Positions 40,208-49,599 of a stretch of DNA of 64,000 nucleotides are shown piece by piece; position 1 is the first letter of the stretch, and every line of letters begins with the position of its first letter. The notes under the pieces were generated by a model. It was not told the origin of the DNA, did not search any database, and saw only the letters and a list, made by a program, of their open reading frames with translations. Source of the DNA: Elusimicrobiota bacterium (GTDB lineage: Bacteria; Elusimicrobiota; Elusimicrobia; UBA1565; UBA9628); assembly GCA_028868375.1 (NCBI GenBank), contig JAGWUP010000001.1:230146-294145 (forward strand), in the 5' to 3' direction. The position numbers were made by a program, and so were the translations under genes.

Positions 40208-41478
40208 GCTGGCTAGCCGCCGCGGCCGTCGCGGCCTTGGCCCTGGCGGGCGCGCCCATCTACGCCCTGCTGGGAGGCCTGGCCTTGTGGCTGTTCCACG
40301 GAGCCTCCATCGACCCCGCCGCCGTCATCATCTCCCTCAACCGCTTGGCGGACATGCCCTCCCTCATCGCGGTGCCGCTGTTCACCTTCGCCGGCTACAT
40401 GCTGGCCGAGAGCGGCGCGCCGGCGCGCTTGGTCGAGCTGGCCGAGGCGGCGATCGGCTGGCTGCCGGGCGGCGTGGCGATCGGGGGCCTGTGCGCCTGC
40501 GCCCTGTTTACGGCCTTCACCGGCGCCTCCGGCGTGACGATCATCGCCTTGGGCGGCCTGATCTACCCGCTGCTGCGCCGCCAAGGCTATCCGGAAGGCT
40601 TCTCGCTGGGCCTGGTGACCACGACCGGCTCCCTGGGGCTGTTGTTTCCGCCCAGCCTTCCCATCATCCTCTACGCGCTGGTCGGCAAGGTCTCGGTCGA
40701 CCGCCTCTTCGCCGCGGCGGCGATCCCCGGCCTGCTGCTGCTGGTAGTCCTCTCCGCCTACGTCGTCTTCATCTCCAAGCGCCACGACGTGCCGCGCTCT
40801 CCCTTTTCCGCGGCGCGGCTGCTGCGGGCCCTGCGCGCCTCCGCCTTCGAGGTCCCGCTGCCCCTGCTGATCATCGGCGGCATCTACGGTGGGTTCTTTA
40901 CGGCCTCCGAGGCCTCCGCCGTCATGTGCTTCTACGTCTTCGCGGTCGAATGCCTGGTCTACCGCGACCTCAAGCTCCCCGAGCTGCCCGGGGTGGTGGT
41001 GCGCAGCATGGTCCTGGTCGGGGCGATCCTGATCGTGCTCGGCACGGCCCTGGGGCTGACCGACTACATGATCGACGCGGAAATCCCGGAGCGCATCTTC
41101 GCCGTCTTGAGCGCCCACATCGCCACCGGCTGGGGCTTCTTGGCCCTGCTCAACGTCTTCCTGCTGGTCGTCAACATGGTCGAGATCTTCTCGGCGATCG
41201 TCATCGTCGTGCCGATCATCGTTCCCGTCGCCCTCAAGTACGCGATCAACCCAGTCCATCTGGGGGCCTTGTTCCTGCTCAACCTGGAGATCGGCTACAT
41301 GACGCCGCCGGTCGGCCTCAACCTGTTCCTGTCCAGCCGCCGTTTCGACAAGCCGCTGCCGAACCTGTACCGGGCCACGCTGCCCTTCTGGGCCATCCTG
41401 GTGGTGGCCCTGGCGGTCGTGACCTATATCCCCGAGGTCAGCCTCTGGCTGCCTCGATTGCTGAAGGCGAGATTATGA
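40204..41478 (+). CDS. dctM: TRAP transporter large permease DctM
   Basis: A 424-residue membrane protein, the Na+-driven transport subunit. It has about 12 helices and the family motifs LADMPSLIAVPLFTFAGYMLAESGAPARLVELAEA, GASGVTIIALGGLIYPLL, TTGSLGLLFPPSLPIILYA and EIGYMTPPVGLNLFLSS. The start is a GTG overlapping the dctQ stop (GTGA). Together with dctP, dctQ and TatT it forms a complete tripartite ATP-independent periplasmic uptake system. Its stop overlaps the next gene by ATGA. Confidence 0.94.
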   Translation: MSWLAAAAVAALALAGAPIYALLGGLALWLFHGASIDPAAVIISLNRLADMPSLIAVPLFTFAGYMLAESGAPARLVELAEAAIGWLPGGVAIGGLCACALFTAFTGASGVTIIALGGLIYPLLRRQGYPEGFSLGLVTTTGSLGLLFPPSLPIILYALVGKVSVDRLFAAAAIPGLLLLVVLSAYVVFISKRHDVPRSPFSAARLLRALRASAFEVPLPLLIIGGIYGGFFTASEASAVMCFYVFAVECLVYRDLKLPELPGVVVRSMVLVGAILIVLGTALGLTDYMIDAEIPERIFAVLSAHIATGWGFLALLNVFLLVVNMVEIFSAIVIVVPIIVPVALKYAINPVHLGALFLLNLEIGYMTPPVGLNLFLSSRRFDKPLPNLYRATLPFWAILVVALAVVTYIPEVSLWLPRLLKARL

Positions 41479-42419
41479 GAGACGAGAGCCGCCCCGAGCT
41501 GAGCCCCGAGCAGAAGGAGCGCCTGCTGGCCAAGATCAAGTCGAGCAAGGCCTACGCCCGGGCCTATCAGGACGTGGAGTTCATGGGCAAGAAGGACCTG
41601 CGCCCCATCCGGCTGCAGCTGGAGCTGCAGAAGCCGGAGATGGTCCTGCGGGAGCACAAGATACGCTCGACGATCGTCGTCTTCGGCTCCGCGCGCATAC
41701 TCTCCCCGTTCGAGGCGCGCCTGCAGTTGGACATCGCCCGCAAGCAGGCGGCGGCGCAGCCCGGCAGCGACGCCCTGCGCCGCCGGGTGCGGCAGGCCCA
41801 GATGCGCCTTGAGCAGTCGCGCTACTACGAGGAGGCGCGGCGCTTCGCCGCCCTGATCTCCAGGGCCCAGCAAAACGACAAGAGCCTGGAGTTCGTCATG
41901 GTGACCGGGGGCGGCCCGGGCATCATGGAGGCCGCCAACCGCGGCGCCTGGGAGCTGGGGCGAAAGAGCATCGGCCTCAACATCACCCTGCCCCGGGAGC
42001 AAAATCCCAATCCCTACATGACCCCGGAGCTGAGCTTCCAGTTCCATTACTTCGCCCTGCGCAAGATGCATTTTCTCATGCGCGCCAAGGCCCTGGCGGT
42101 CTTTCCGGGCGGCTACGGGACCTTCGACGAGCTCTTCGAGACCCTGACCTTGGTGCAGACCGGCAAGAAGCGGCCCCTGCCGATCGTCCTCTTCGGCAAG
42201 GAATTCTGGGAGCGCGTCGTCGACTGGCAGTTCCTGGCCCAGAACGGCATGATCTCCTGGGCCGACGCGCGGCTGTTCAAGATCGTCGAGCACGCCGAGG
42301 AGGGCTGGGAGCACATCAAGCGGTTTTGGAAGCGCCAGCGTGAAGCCCGCAGGGCCAAGCCCGGGCTTTCCGCCGACCCCGCGGAGATCGCCGAGGAGGC
42401 GGAGGCGGCGCGCGAGTAG
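41475..42419 (+). CDS. LOG-family (TIGR00730-like) protein
   Basis: A 314-residue Rossmann-fold protein. It carries the LOG motifs: STIVVFGSARI, VMVTGGGPGIMEAANRGAWE and PGGYGTFDELFETLTLVQTGKK (PGGxGTxxE), which in characterised enzymes bind and hydrolyse nucleoside 5'-monophosphates to base and ribose phosphate. A long N-terminal extension and an inserted helix of about 60 residues (SPFEARLQLDIARKQAAAQ) mark the larger LOG subgroup. ATG 41475 overlaps the dctM stop. Its place at the end of the TRAP operon suggests coupling of salvage to uptake, but no direct link is known. Confidence 0.88.
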   Translation: MRDESRPELSPEQKERLLAKIKSSKAYARAYQDVEFMGKKDLRPIRLQLELQKPEMVLREHKIRSTIVVFGSARILSPFEARLQLDIARKQAAAQPGSDALRRRVRQAQMRLEQSRYYEEARRFAALISRAQQNDKSLEFVMVTGGGPGIMEAANRGAWELGRKSIGLNITLPREQNPNPYMTPELSFQFHYFALRKMHFLMRAKALAVFPGGYGTFDELFETLTLVQTGKKRPLPIVLFGKEFWERVVDWQFLAQNGMISWADARLFKIVEHAEEGWEHIKRFWKRQREARRAKPGLSADPAEIAEEAEAARE

Positions 42420-42427
42420 GGGCCCGC

Positions 42428-43642
42428 ATGAGCGCCAAGCTCCTGCTGCTGGCGATCCTGCTGTCCCTCGCGGCGCGCTGCCACGCGGCGCTGACGCCGC
42501 GGGCCGCGCGAGACCTTAGGGAAGGCCTCAAGCGCCTCTACGCCCTGGACTACGAGCCCGCGCGCGCCGAGTTTCGCTCCCTCATCGAGCGCGAGCCGGA
42601 CAAACCCTTCGGCTATCTCTTCGAGGGGGGAGCGATCTGGTGGCAGGCCTCCCAGGAATACGGCCTCTTCTCCCAGCGGCCGGACCTGCAGGCCCTCTTC
42701 GAGCGGGACATCGAGGAAGCCCTGCGCAAGGCCGCGCCGATGCTCAAGAGCGCGGAGCCCTCGACCCGCTTGGACGGGCTTTTCGTGGAGGGGATGGCCC
42801 GCGGCACGCGCGGCCAATGGGACCTCCTGCAGGGCCGTTACCTCAATGCCTATTTCGACGGCAGGCGCGCGATCAAATACCTGCGCCTGGTCTCCCGCCT
42901 CGATCCGGACTACCACGACGCCGACCTGGGCCTCGGGGTCTTCGAGTATCAGATCGCCCATTTCTCGGGGCTCTTGGCCAGCATCGGCGGCCTGCTGGGC
43001 CTGCGCGGCAGCGAGCCGGAGGGGCTGCGGCTGTTGCGCTCGGCCATGGAGCACGGCCGCTACGCCAAGGAGCAGGCCGCGCAGTTTCTGGCGACCATCT
43101 ACATCGTCGATCGGGGCGATTGGGCCAGCGCCCTGCCGATCGTGCTCCGCCTGCGCCGCGATTTTCCGGACAGCCCCTACGCCGAGCTGCTGGAGCTGGA
43201 GGCGCGCTGGAAGCTGGGAGACAGAACGGCCTCACTGAAGCTGGGGCGTTCCCTGTTCGCTCGCGCCCAAGCCGATCCGGAGGGATTCCGCCGCAAGCTG
43301 CTGAGCCTGGCCTGCGGCCTGACCGGGGAGAGCTGCCTCGACGCCGGGCAGGCCGCCTCGATGCGCGCCTGGCTGGAGGCCGCCATCGCCTCCGTCGACA
43401 AACCGGAGCGGCCTCCGCAAGGACAAGACCTGGACTACCTCGTCTTCCTGCGCCTGCTGCGCGGCCAGGCCAACGACGCCCTGGGAGCCTCGGGCGCCGC
43501 CGCCTCCGATTACGACTGGGTGCGCCAGCAGCCGGACGTCCTGGGCTCGCGGGCTCGCGCCCAAGCCTGCCTGCGCGGCGGCTGTCCGGCGTCCGAGCAG
43601 ATAGACTACCTGCGCTCCCTGGCGCGGCCTCCTTCTCGTTAA
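42428..43642 (+). CDS. Exported TPR-like hypothetical protein
   Basis: A 404-residue protein with signal peptide LLLLAILLSLAARCHA. The first third resembles TPR repeats (LKRLYALDYEPARAEFRSLIEREPDKPFGYLFEGGAIWWQA), followed by a conserved-looking segment GLFVEGMARGTRGQWDLLQGRYLNAYFDGRRAIKYLRLVSRLDPDYHDADLGLGVFEYQIA found in exported TPR proteins of unknown function. It starts eight bases after the LOG gene and may be the last gene of the TRAP operon. A scaffold role in the periplasm is likely. Confidence 0.7.
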   Translation: MSAKLLLLAILLSLAARCHAALTPRAARDLREGLKRLYALDYEPARAEFRSLIEREPDKPFGYLFEGGAIWWQASQEYGLFSQRPDLQALFERDIEEALRKAAPMLKSAEPSTRLDGLFVEGMARGTRGQWDLLQGRYLNAYFDGRRAIKYLRLVSRLDPDYHDADLGLGVFEYQIAHFSGLLASIGGLLGLRGSEPEGLRLLRSAMEHGRYAKEQAAQFLATIYIVDRGDWASALPIVLRLRRDFPDSPYAELLELEARWKLGDRTASLKLGRSLFARAQADPEGFRRKLLSLACGLTGESCLDAGQAASMRAWLEAAIASVDKPERPPQGQDLDYLVFLRLLRGQANDALGASGAAASDYDWVRQQPDVLGSRARAQACLRGGCPASEQIDYLRSLARPPSR

Positions 43643-43688
43643 CATTTTCGATATTGCGCCCGCCCGAAGAGGAGGCTATGCTGCCCTC

Positions 43689-44294
43689 ATGCCGGAGCTG
43701 GACGCCTTCGACAACTGGATCAAGGACTTTAGACGCGAGGTGGACTCGGCCCTCGACGCCGCCGGCGCGCCCGCGCTGGAGAGCGGCGCGCCCGCAGCGC
43801 GGCAGGCCTCCCCGGAGGGGCCGCGCCAGGGCTGGCTGGCCGAGGAATGGCCGGCGCGCCTGGAGCAGTTGGCTCAGCAGCGCGTACAACTGCTGCAGCG
43901 GGCCGAGGCGGCGGAGTCGGAATGCCGCGTCCTGCGCGAGCGGCTCTCCGTCGTCCAGAGCGAGATCGCGGCCTTGGACGCCAAGGTCTCCCGCTCGCGG
44001 CAGGCCTACGAGGAGCACATCCGGGAGCTGGAGGCCAGGGCCCGGCGCGCGGAGGAGCGCTTGAAGGAGCAGGGCGAGCGCGAACTCCGCGAGGACGCCG
44101 AGCGGCAGCGCTGGCGCGAGCGGCTGCTGGAAGACGAGGAGGCGCTGGCCCGAGAGAAAGCGCGCGCCGAAGCCTCCGTCCGCCGCCTGAGCGAGGCTGA
44201 GGCCGACCGCGCCAAGCTCCAGCAGGAACTGGCGCAGCAGAAAGGCGGCCTTGAGGAGCTGCGCCGCCTGCTGCGGGACTCCCTGGGAAAGTAG
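43689..44294 (+). CDS. Coiled-coil hypothetical protein
   Basis: A 201-residue protein that from about residue 55 on is a continuous heptad-rich helix of Glu, Arg, Leu and Gln (for example QLAQQRVQLLQRAEAAESE and RELEARARRAEERLKEQGE), a long coiled coil. The N-terminal 40 residues (MPELDAFDNWIKDFRREVDSAL) are amphipathic. No signal peptide or membrane helix, so it is cytosolic. AGAGGAGG at about 43669-43676 supports translation from ATG 43689. Function unknown; sits just upstream of the groES promoter. Confidence 0.65.
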   Translation: MPELDAFDNWIKDFRREVDSALDAAGAPALESGAPAARQASPEGPRQGWLAEEWPARLEQLAQQRVQLLQRAEAAESECRVLRERLSVVQSEIAALDAKVSRSRQAYEEHIRELEARARRAEERLKEQGERELREDAERQRWRERLLEDEEALAREKARAEASVRRLSEAEADRAKLQQELAQQKGGLEELRRLLRDSLGK

Positions 44295-44337
44295 CCGCCC
44301 TCTTCTCCCGCCTTAAATTAGCACTCCCAAAAAGAGA

Positions 44338-44367
44338 TTGACAGTTTTCCCGCGAGCGTGCTAAAAT
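44338..44367 (+). promoter_or_regulatory. groES-groEL promoter
   Basis: TTGACA at 44338-44343 and TAAAAT at 44362-44367 are spaced 18 bases; TGC precedes the -10 (TGCTAAAAT), so it is also an extended -10. The CIRCE operator starts on the last base of the -10. Confidence 0.8.
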
Positions 44368-44393
44368 TAGCACTAAAGCGGCGCGAGTGCTGA
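44367..44393. promoter_or_regulatory. CIRCE operator (HrcA-binding inverted repeat)
   Basis: TTAGCACTA and GAGTGCTGA separated by nine bases match the CIRCE consensus halves TTAGCACTC and GAGTGCTAA with one difference in the left half and one in the right. Position between promoter and groES is standard for repression by HrcA under non-stress conditions. A further perfect left half (TTAGCACTC, 44318-44326) and a GTGCTAA (44358-44364) lie just upstream. Confidence 0.9.
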
Positions 44394-44442
44394 TTATCCA
44401 GGCCGCGCCGACAAGATATCGCAAGGCTGCGGAGGAACGACA

Positions 44443-44754
44443 ATGACCGAAGCGACGTTGACGAAAGTGAAGATTCAGCCGCTCGGCGACCGGGTGCTCG
44501 TCAAGCCCGTCGAGCAGAAGGAGACCAAGCGGGGCGGGATCATCATCCCCGACACCGCCAAGGAGAAGCCGCAGGAGGGGTTGGTCGTTGCCTGCGGGAA
44601 GGGCAAGACCACCGAGGACGGCAAGCTCCTGTCGATGGACGTCAAGGCGGGCGACAAGATCCTATACGGCAAGTACTCGGGCAGCGAGATCAAGCTGGAC
44701 GACCAGGATTACCTGATCATGCATCAGGACGACATCCTCGGAATCCTCAAGTAA
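44443..44754 (+). CDS. groES: Co-chaperonin GroES
   Basis: A 103-residue GroES, the lid of the GroEL chamber. Motifs: [36 protein letters not shown] (mobile loop around GGIIIPDTA) and [33 protein letters not shown]. It is six to eight residues longer than usual at the N-terminus (MTEATLTK). GGAGGA at 44431-44436 precedes the ATG. It forms an operon with groEL 36 bases downstream, controlled by the CIRCE element. Confidence 0.97.
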   Translation: MTEATLTKVKIQPLGDRVLVKPVEQKETKRGGIIIPDTAKEKPQEGLVVACGKGKTTEDGKLLSMDVKAGDKILYGKYSGSEIKLDDQDYLIMHQDDILGILK

Positions 44755-46416
<1,662 letters not shown>

Positions 46417-46449
46417 TCCGTCCGCGCAAGAAACGCATTAGAATTCGTC

Positions 46450-46479
46450 AAGCCCCCGGGTCGCAAGGTCCGGGGGCTT
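46450..46479 (+). terminator. Terminator of the groESL operon
   Basis: AAGCCCCCGG (46450-46459) pairs exactly with CCGGGGGCTT (46470-46479) across a ten-base loop, followed by CTT. The stem is very stable; the T-run is short. It lies 34 bases after the groEL stop. Confidence 0.75.
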
Positions 46480-46515
46480 CTTGCGCCCTCCCCGTCGCCG
46501 GGCGGATGGCCGGTT

Positions 46516-46524
46516 TGCTAAACT
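46516..46524 (+). promoter_or_regulatory. Extended -10 promoter of the 46533 gene
   Basis: TGCTAAACT (TGC plus TAAACT at 46519-46524), preceded by TT, ends eight bases before ATG 46533, giving a leader of one or two bases. Confidence 0.5.
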
Positions 46525-46532
46525 AAGGGCCC

Positions 46533-47012
46533 ATGAAAATCATTCTTCTGTTTTCCATGCTCATCCTGGCCTGCCTGCCGGCGCAAGCCGAGCAGGCGCG
46601 AAGCGACCAAACCGGCCAGCTCGGGGTCGGCCTGATCGCTGGCAGTCCCATCGGCGTCACCATGAAGTACTGGCTCGACTCCGACATCGCCTTCGACGGG
46701 GGGGCCGGCTACGGCAACGCCGGCGTGTTCTACGCCGACGTGCTGTTCAACAATTGGAGCCTCGTCAATCCGCCGAGGCGCGGGCGCACCAACACCTACC
46801 TCGGGGCCGGACCGCGGGTGGCCACGGACGACGGGGGGCAATTCGCGCTGCGCGCCATGGCCGGCATCGGCTACTGGCCCGCGGGACAGCCGATCGAGAT
46901 CTTCGCCGAGGTCGGCCCGACCTTCAAGATCACTCCCGACAACAAGGTCGGCATCGACGGCGGCCTGGGGCTGCGCTACTATTTCAACGTCGTTCTCTCC
47001 CCCGTCCGCTGA
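46533..47012 (+). CDS. Small outer-membrane beta-barrel-like protein
   Basis: A 159-residue protein with signal peptide IILLFSMLILACLPAQA. The mature part alternates glycine, aromatic and hydrophobic residues in strands (LGVGLIAGSPIGVTMKYWL, AFDGGAGYGNAGVFYADVLF, TYLGAGPRVA, LRAMAGIGYWPAG, EIFAEVGPTFKI, GLGLRYYFNV), the pattern of an eight-stranded small barrel such as OmpW/OmpA-like DUF3996 proteins. Function unknown. The cysteine in the signal region (ILAC) could also be a lipobox, but the barrel pattern favours a plain signal peptide. Confidence 0.7.
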   Translation: MKIILLFSMLILACLPAQAEQARSDQTGQLGVGLIAGSPIGVTMKYWLDSDIAFDGGAGYGNAGVFYADVLFNNWSLVNPPRRGRTNTYLGAGPRVATDDGGQFALRAMAGIGYWPAGQPIEIFAEVGPTFKITPDNKVGIDGGLGLRYYFNVVLSPVR

Positions 47013-47058
47013 ACTTTTTGGCCGCCGGCGACACTCATCATGGAGCATGGAGGTGCCC

Positions 47059-47625
47059 ATGAAATTCAATTGGATCGCAATATCGCTGCTTCTGAGCGCG
47101 ACGGCGGCCGCGGCCGGCTCGGCGCCGACGGGCTGGGTCAAGGCCGGCAACGACGCCGGCCAGTTTCAGGTCGTCGTTGAAGGGTCGAACCCGGCGGCCG
47201 CCTGGCTGGAGTCGTCCTCGGCCGCGTCCGGCCGCTTCGGCACGCTGATGCAGACCATCGACGCCCGGCGCTACGCGGGCAAGAGAGTCCGCTGGTCCGG
47301 ACAGCTCAGGGCGCAAGCGGTAAGGAGTTGGGGAGGACTCTGGCTGCGCGTCGACGGCCCTTCCGACAAGGTCCTGGCCTTCGACAACATGCAAGACCGC
47401 CCCGTTCGAGGCGACTCGGCCTGGCGGCGCAGCGAAGTGGTCCTCGACGTGCCGGCCTCCGCGCGACGCTTGGCCTTCGGCTTTCTTCTGGACGGCGCCG
47501 GCCGGCTTGCGGCGCGCGGGCTTTCTCTGGCGATCGTCGGCCGAAACGTGCCGGTGACCAAGCCGGGCCTCGACTCGCGCCTTCTGCCGGAGCGGCCGGT
47601 CAATTTGAATTTCAAGGCCCGGTGA
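47059..47625 (+). CDS. Exported hypothetical protein, jelly-roll-like
   Basis: A 188-residue protein with signal peptide FNWIAISLLLSATAAAA. The mature part (GWVKAGNDAGQFQVVVEGSNPAAAWLESS ... TLMQTIDARRYAGKRVRWSGQLRAQAV ... GLWLRVDGP) looks like a carbohydrate-binding-type beta sandwich seen next to transcription regulators. ATG 47059 is chosen for the signal peptide, with GGAGGT at 47049-47054; ATG 47047 would add four residues. It overlaps the sigma-factor gene by GTGA, so it may be the extracytoplasmic partner of that sigma system. Confidence 0.65.
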   Translation: MKFNWIAISLLLSATAAAAGSAPTGWVKAGNDAGQFQVVVEGSNPAAAWLESSSAASGRFGTLMQTIDARRYAGKRVRWSGQLRAQAVRSWGGLWLRVDGPSDKVLAFDNMQDRPVRGDSAWRRSEVVLDVPASARRLAFGFLLDGAGRLAARGLSLAIVGRNVPVTKPGLDSRLLPERPVNLNFKAR

Positions 47626-48149
47626 CGCCCGCCGCCTTCGAGGAGCTGCTTCGGGAGCATTGGGACAGCGTCGAGCGCTTCGTCTGGACCCTCTCGTGCG
47701 CGCGCGGCCTCGAGGCGGAGGATCTCGCGCAGGAGGTCTGGGTGCAAGCCTATCGCTCGATTGATCGATTCGAAGGCCGCAGCGCTGCGCGCACATGGCT
47801 CTACGGCATCTGCCGCAACGTCTGTCTGGCCTGGGCGCGGCGCCGCAGCCAGACCCTGAGTCTGGACGAAAGCGCCGAGTCTGGCGAGACAACCTGGCCC
47901 GATGGCGAGCCGGAGCCCCTGGAACGCCTCCTGCGCGAGGAATCAACCGGCCTCGTGCGCCGATGCCTGGAGGCCTTGCCGGCGGGCCAGCGCGCGGCAT
48001 TGGTGCTGCGCGAATGGGAGGGATTGTCTTATGAGGAAATCGCCGAGGCGTTGGACGTGCCGCTAGGCACCGTCCGATCCCGCCTGCACAACGCGATGGC
48101 GGGGCTGGCCCGCCTGATGCGCGGCGCCCTGCGGGGGCAAACGCCATGA
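47622..48149 (+). CDS. ECF-type RNA polymerase sigma factor
   Basis: A 175-residue sigma-70 family member from a GTG start overlapping the upstream stop. Region 2: EELLREHWDSVERFVWTLSCARGLEAEDLAQEVWVQAYRSIDRFEGRSAARTWLYGICRN, with the DLAQEV and F-x-W-L motifs. Region 4: LPAGQRAALVLREWEGLSYEEIAEALDVPLGTVRSRLHNAMAGL, a helix-turn-helix for the -35. Regions 1 and 3 are absent, as in ECF (group 4) sigma factors. The next gene overlaps by ATGA and encodes a small membrane protein, the probable anti-sigma factor. Confidence 0.92.
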   Translation: MTPAAFEELLREHWDSVERFVWTLSCARGLEAEDLAQEVWVQAYRSIDRFEGRSAARTWLYGICRNVCLAWARRRSQTLSLDESAESGETTWPDGEPEPLERLLREESTGLVRRCLEALPAGQRAALVLREWEGLSYEEIAEALDVPLGTVRSRLHNAMAGLARLMRGALRGQTP

Positions 48150-48496
48150 GCTGCGCCAATCCATGGGAGGAGGCCGCGCGCCGGGCCCTGCGCTCGGCCA
48201 AGCCTCATCCCGCCGCGGACAGGCAGCGACGGATCGCCCGCGCGCTGGCCGCCTGCTCGGAAACGGTCAAGGAGCCTATCTTCGAATTCCCTGAAACCAT
48301 CGCGCGCTCCTGGCGGCCGACGCTCGCCTTGGCCTGCCTGGCGGCCGCCATGCTGTGGTTTTCCATTCCGCCGCGCCGTTCCCCGCCCTCCGCCGTTTCC
48401 GCCGTCGAGATGCCCCGGTCCGCGCGCGAGGGCATGGACGCCGGCGAGGACCTGGGTCCCTGCAGCCGGGCCGCGGACTGCGGATCGGCGATATAG
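48146..48496 (+). CDS. Probable anti-sigma factor (single-pass membrane protein)
   Basis: A 116-residue protein coupled to the ECF sigma gene by ATGA. The first 70 residues are cytosolic and helical, then one membrane helix (TLALACLAAAMLWFSI at about 75-90) and a short external tail containing two cysteines. This size and topology fit a minimal anti-sigma factor that holds the sigma factor at the membrane, but no zinc-binding HxxxCxxC (ZAS) motif is present. The call rests mainly on position. Confidence 0.6.
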   Translation: MSCANPWEEAARRALRSAKPHPAADRQRRIARALAACSETVKEPIFEFPETIARSWRPTLALACLAAAMLWFSIPPRRSPPSAVSAVEMPRSAREGMDAGEDLGPCSRAADCGSAI

Positions 48497-48545
48497 GACT
48501 TTAGTCCTATTGCCATAGGACCTGGTTGTTTTATAGCCGGCATTT

Positions 48546-48554
48546 TGATACAAT
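48546..48554 (+). promoter_or_regulatory. Extended -10 promoter of the PLP-homeostasis gene
   Basis: TGATACAAT (TG, one base, TACAAT at 48549-48554) ends eleven bases before GTG 48566. It overlaps an in-frame TTG at 48545, so that codon should not be the start. Short inverted repeats (GGACT/AGTCC, 48502-48513) lie upstream and may end the sigma operon. Confidence 0.5.
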
Positions 48555-48565
48555 CGTTCTGTTCG

Positions 48566-49273
48566 GTGATCCTTGAACGATTAAGCCAAATCCGCTGCCG
48601 CATGGACGCCGCAGCGAGGCGAGCCGGCCGCCGCCCCGACGAGGTCAGCCTGCTCGCGGTGACGAAATACGCCCCGCTTGAAACGGTTACAGAGCTTTTA
48701 TCCGCCGGCGCGGTGGGAGAGATCGGCGAAAGCCGGGTGCAGGACGCGCTGCGGCGGCGCCGGGAGCTGGGCGCTCTGGCGCGGAAGGTCCGCTGGCGTC
48801 TGATCGGGCACCTGCAAAGCAACAAGGCCCGGCTAGCCGCGGAGAGCTTCGACTCCGTCGATTCGATCGACGACGCGCGCACGGGAGAAGCCCTTGAGCG
48901 AAGGCTGGCCGCCCTCGGCAAAAGCTTGCCCGTCCTCGTGCAGGTCAAGTTGACGGAGCGGGAGACTCAGTCGGGCGTCGCGCCAGGGGAGGCTCCCCGC
49001 TTGGTTCGGCAACTGTCGTTTCTGCCTTCTCTTAAGGTCGAGGGACTCATGGGGATCGCCCCGGCGCATGACTCTCCAGAGGCGGCCCGCCCCGCCTTCA
49101 GGAGGCTCAAGCAGGTCTTTGACGAGATTTTCGCCGGCAGGCCCGGCGCCCGGCTTTCCATGGGCATGAGCCACGATTTTGAGGTCGCCATCGAGGAGGG
49201 CGCGACGATGGTCCGCATCGGCGCCGCCTTGTTCTCGATGGCGAATGAAACCACAACTCGGGAGGACAAATGA
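48566..49273 (+). CDS. YggS-type pyridoxal-phosphate homeostasis protein
   Basis: A 235-residue alanine-racemase-fold protein without racemase activity that binds and balances cellular PLP. The PLP-binding Lys is in SLLAVTKYAP; other family motifs are IGESRVQDALRR, WRLIGHLQSNKA, VDSIDDA, VLVQVKLTERETQSG, GLMGIAP and LSMGMSHDFEVAIEEGATMVRIGAALF. GTG 48566 is preferred to TTG 48545, because the latter overlaps the -10 box. Its stop overlaps the DUF167 gene by ATGA; YggS-YggU pairs are common in bacteria. Confidence 0.92.
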   Translation: MILERLSQIRCRMDAAARRAGRRPDEVSLLAVTKYAPLETVTELLSAGAVGEIGESRVQDALRRRRELGALARKVRWRLIGHLQSNKARLAAESFDSVDSIDDARTGEALERRLAALGKSLPVLVQVKLTERETQSGVAPGEAPRLVRQLSFLPSLKVEGLMGIAPAHDSPEAARPAFRRLKQVFDEIFAGRPGARLSMGMSHDFEVAIEEGATMVRIGAALFSMANETTTREDK

Positions 49274-49533
49274 TCGTCAAAGTTCGAGTCATCCCTAATG
49301 CTCCTGACAACGAGGTGGTCAGCCGCATCGGCAGCGTGCTGCGCGTCAAGGTCACGGCGCCGGCCGTCGACGACAAAGCCAATCACGCCCTGAAGGACTA
49401 CCTCGCGGAGTTCTTCGAGGTCTCCGCCAGGAAGGTCAACATCCTGCGCGGGGCCAACGGCCGCGAGAAGACGGTCGAGATCGTCGGCCGGACCGAGGAG
49501 CAGCTCAAGCGGGTCATGGAGTCGATTCCCTAA
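49270..49533 (+). CDS. DUF167 (YggU) family protein
   Basis: An 87-residue protein of the YggU family: VKVRVIPNAPDNEVVSRIGSVLRVKVTAPAVDDKANHALKDYLAEFFEV and VNILRGANGREKTVEIVG. The small alpha-beta fold is known but its biochemical role is not. It overlaps the PLP-homeostasis gene and is followed by a strong terminator. Confidence 0.9.
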   Translation: MIVKVRVIPNAPDNEVVSRIGSVLRVKVTAPAVDDKANHALKDYLAEFFEVSARKVNILRGANGREKTVEIVGRTEEQLKRVMESIP

Positions 49534-49542
49534 CCGCGGAAA

Positions 49543-49585
49543 AGCGCCCGCCGCCCCTGGTCGAGAGGGCGGCGGGCGCTTTTTT
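49543..49585 (+). terminator. Rho-independent terminator after the DUF167 gene
   Basis: AGCGCCCGCCGCCC (49543-49556) pairs perfectly with GGGCGGCGGGCGCT (49567-49580) over a ten-base loop, followed by a run of T residues (49580-49585). The next gene's -10 (TATCAT, 49588-49593) begins immediately after. Confidence 0.92.
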
Positions 49586-49587
49586 GT

Positions 49588-49593
49588 TATCAT
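49588..49593 (+). promoter_or_regulatory. -10 box of mtnA
   Basis: TATCAT at 49588-49593, preceded by TG one base away (TGT), ends six bases before ATG 49600. The start point should coincide with the ATG, and the site directly follows the terminator T-run. Confidence 0.5.
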
Positions 49594-49599
49594 CTCTCC

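Noticed and set aside
40287..41474. Very long N-terminal extension of the LOG-family protein
   Set aside because: The frame upstream of ATG 41475 overlaps dctM entirely and encodes Arg/Pro/Ala-rich shadow sequence; the ATGA overlap marks the real start.
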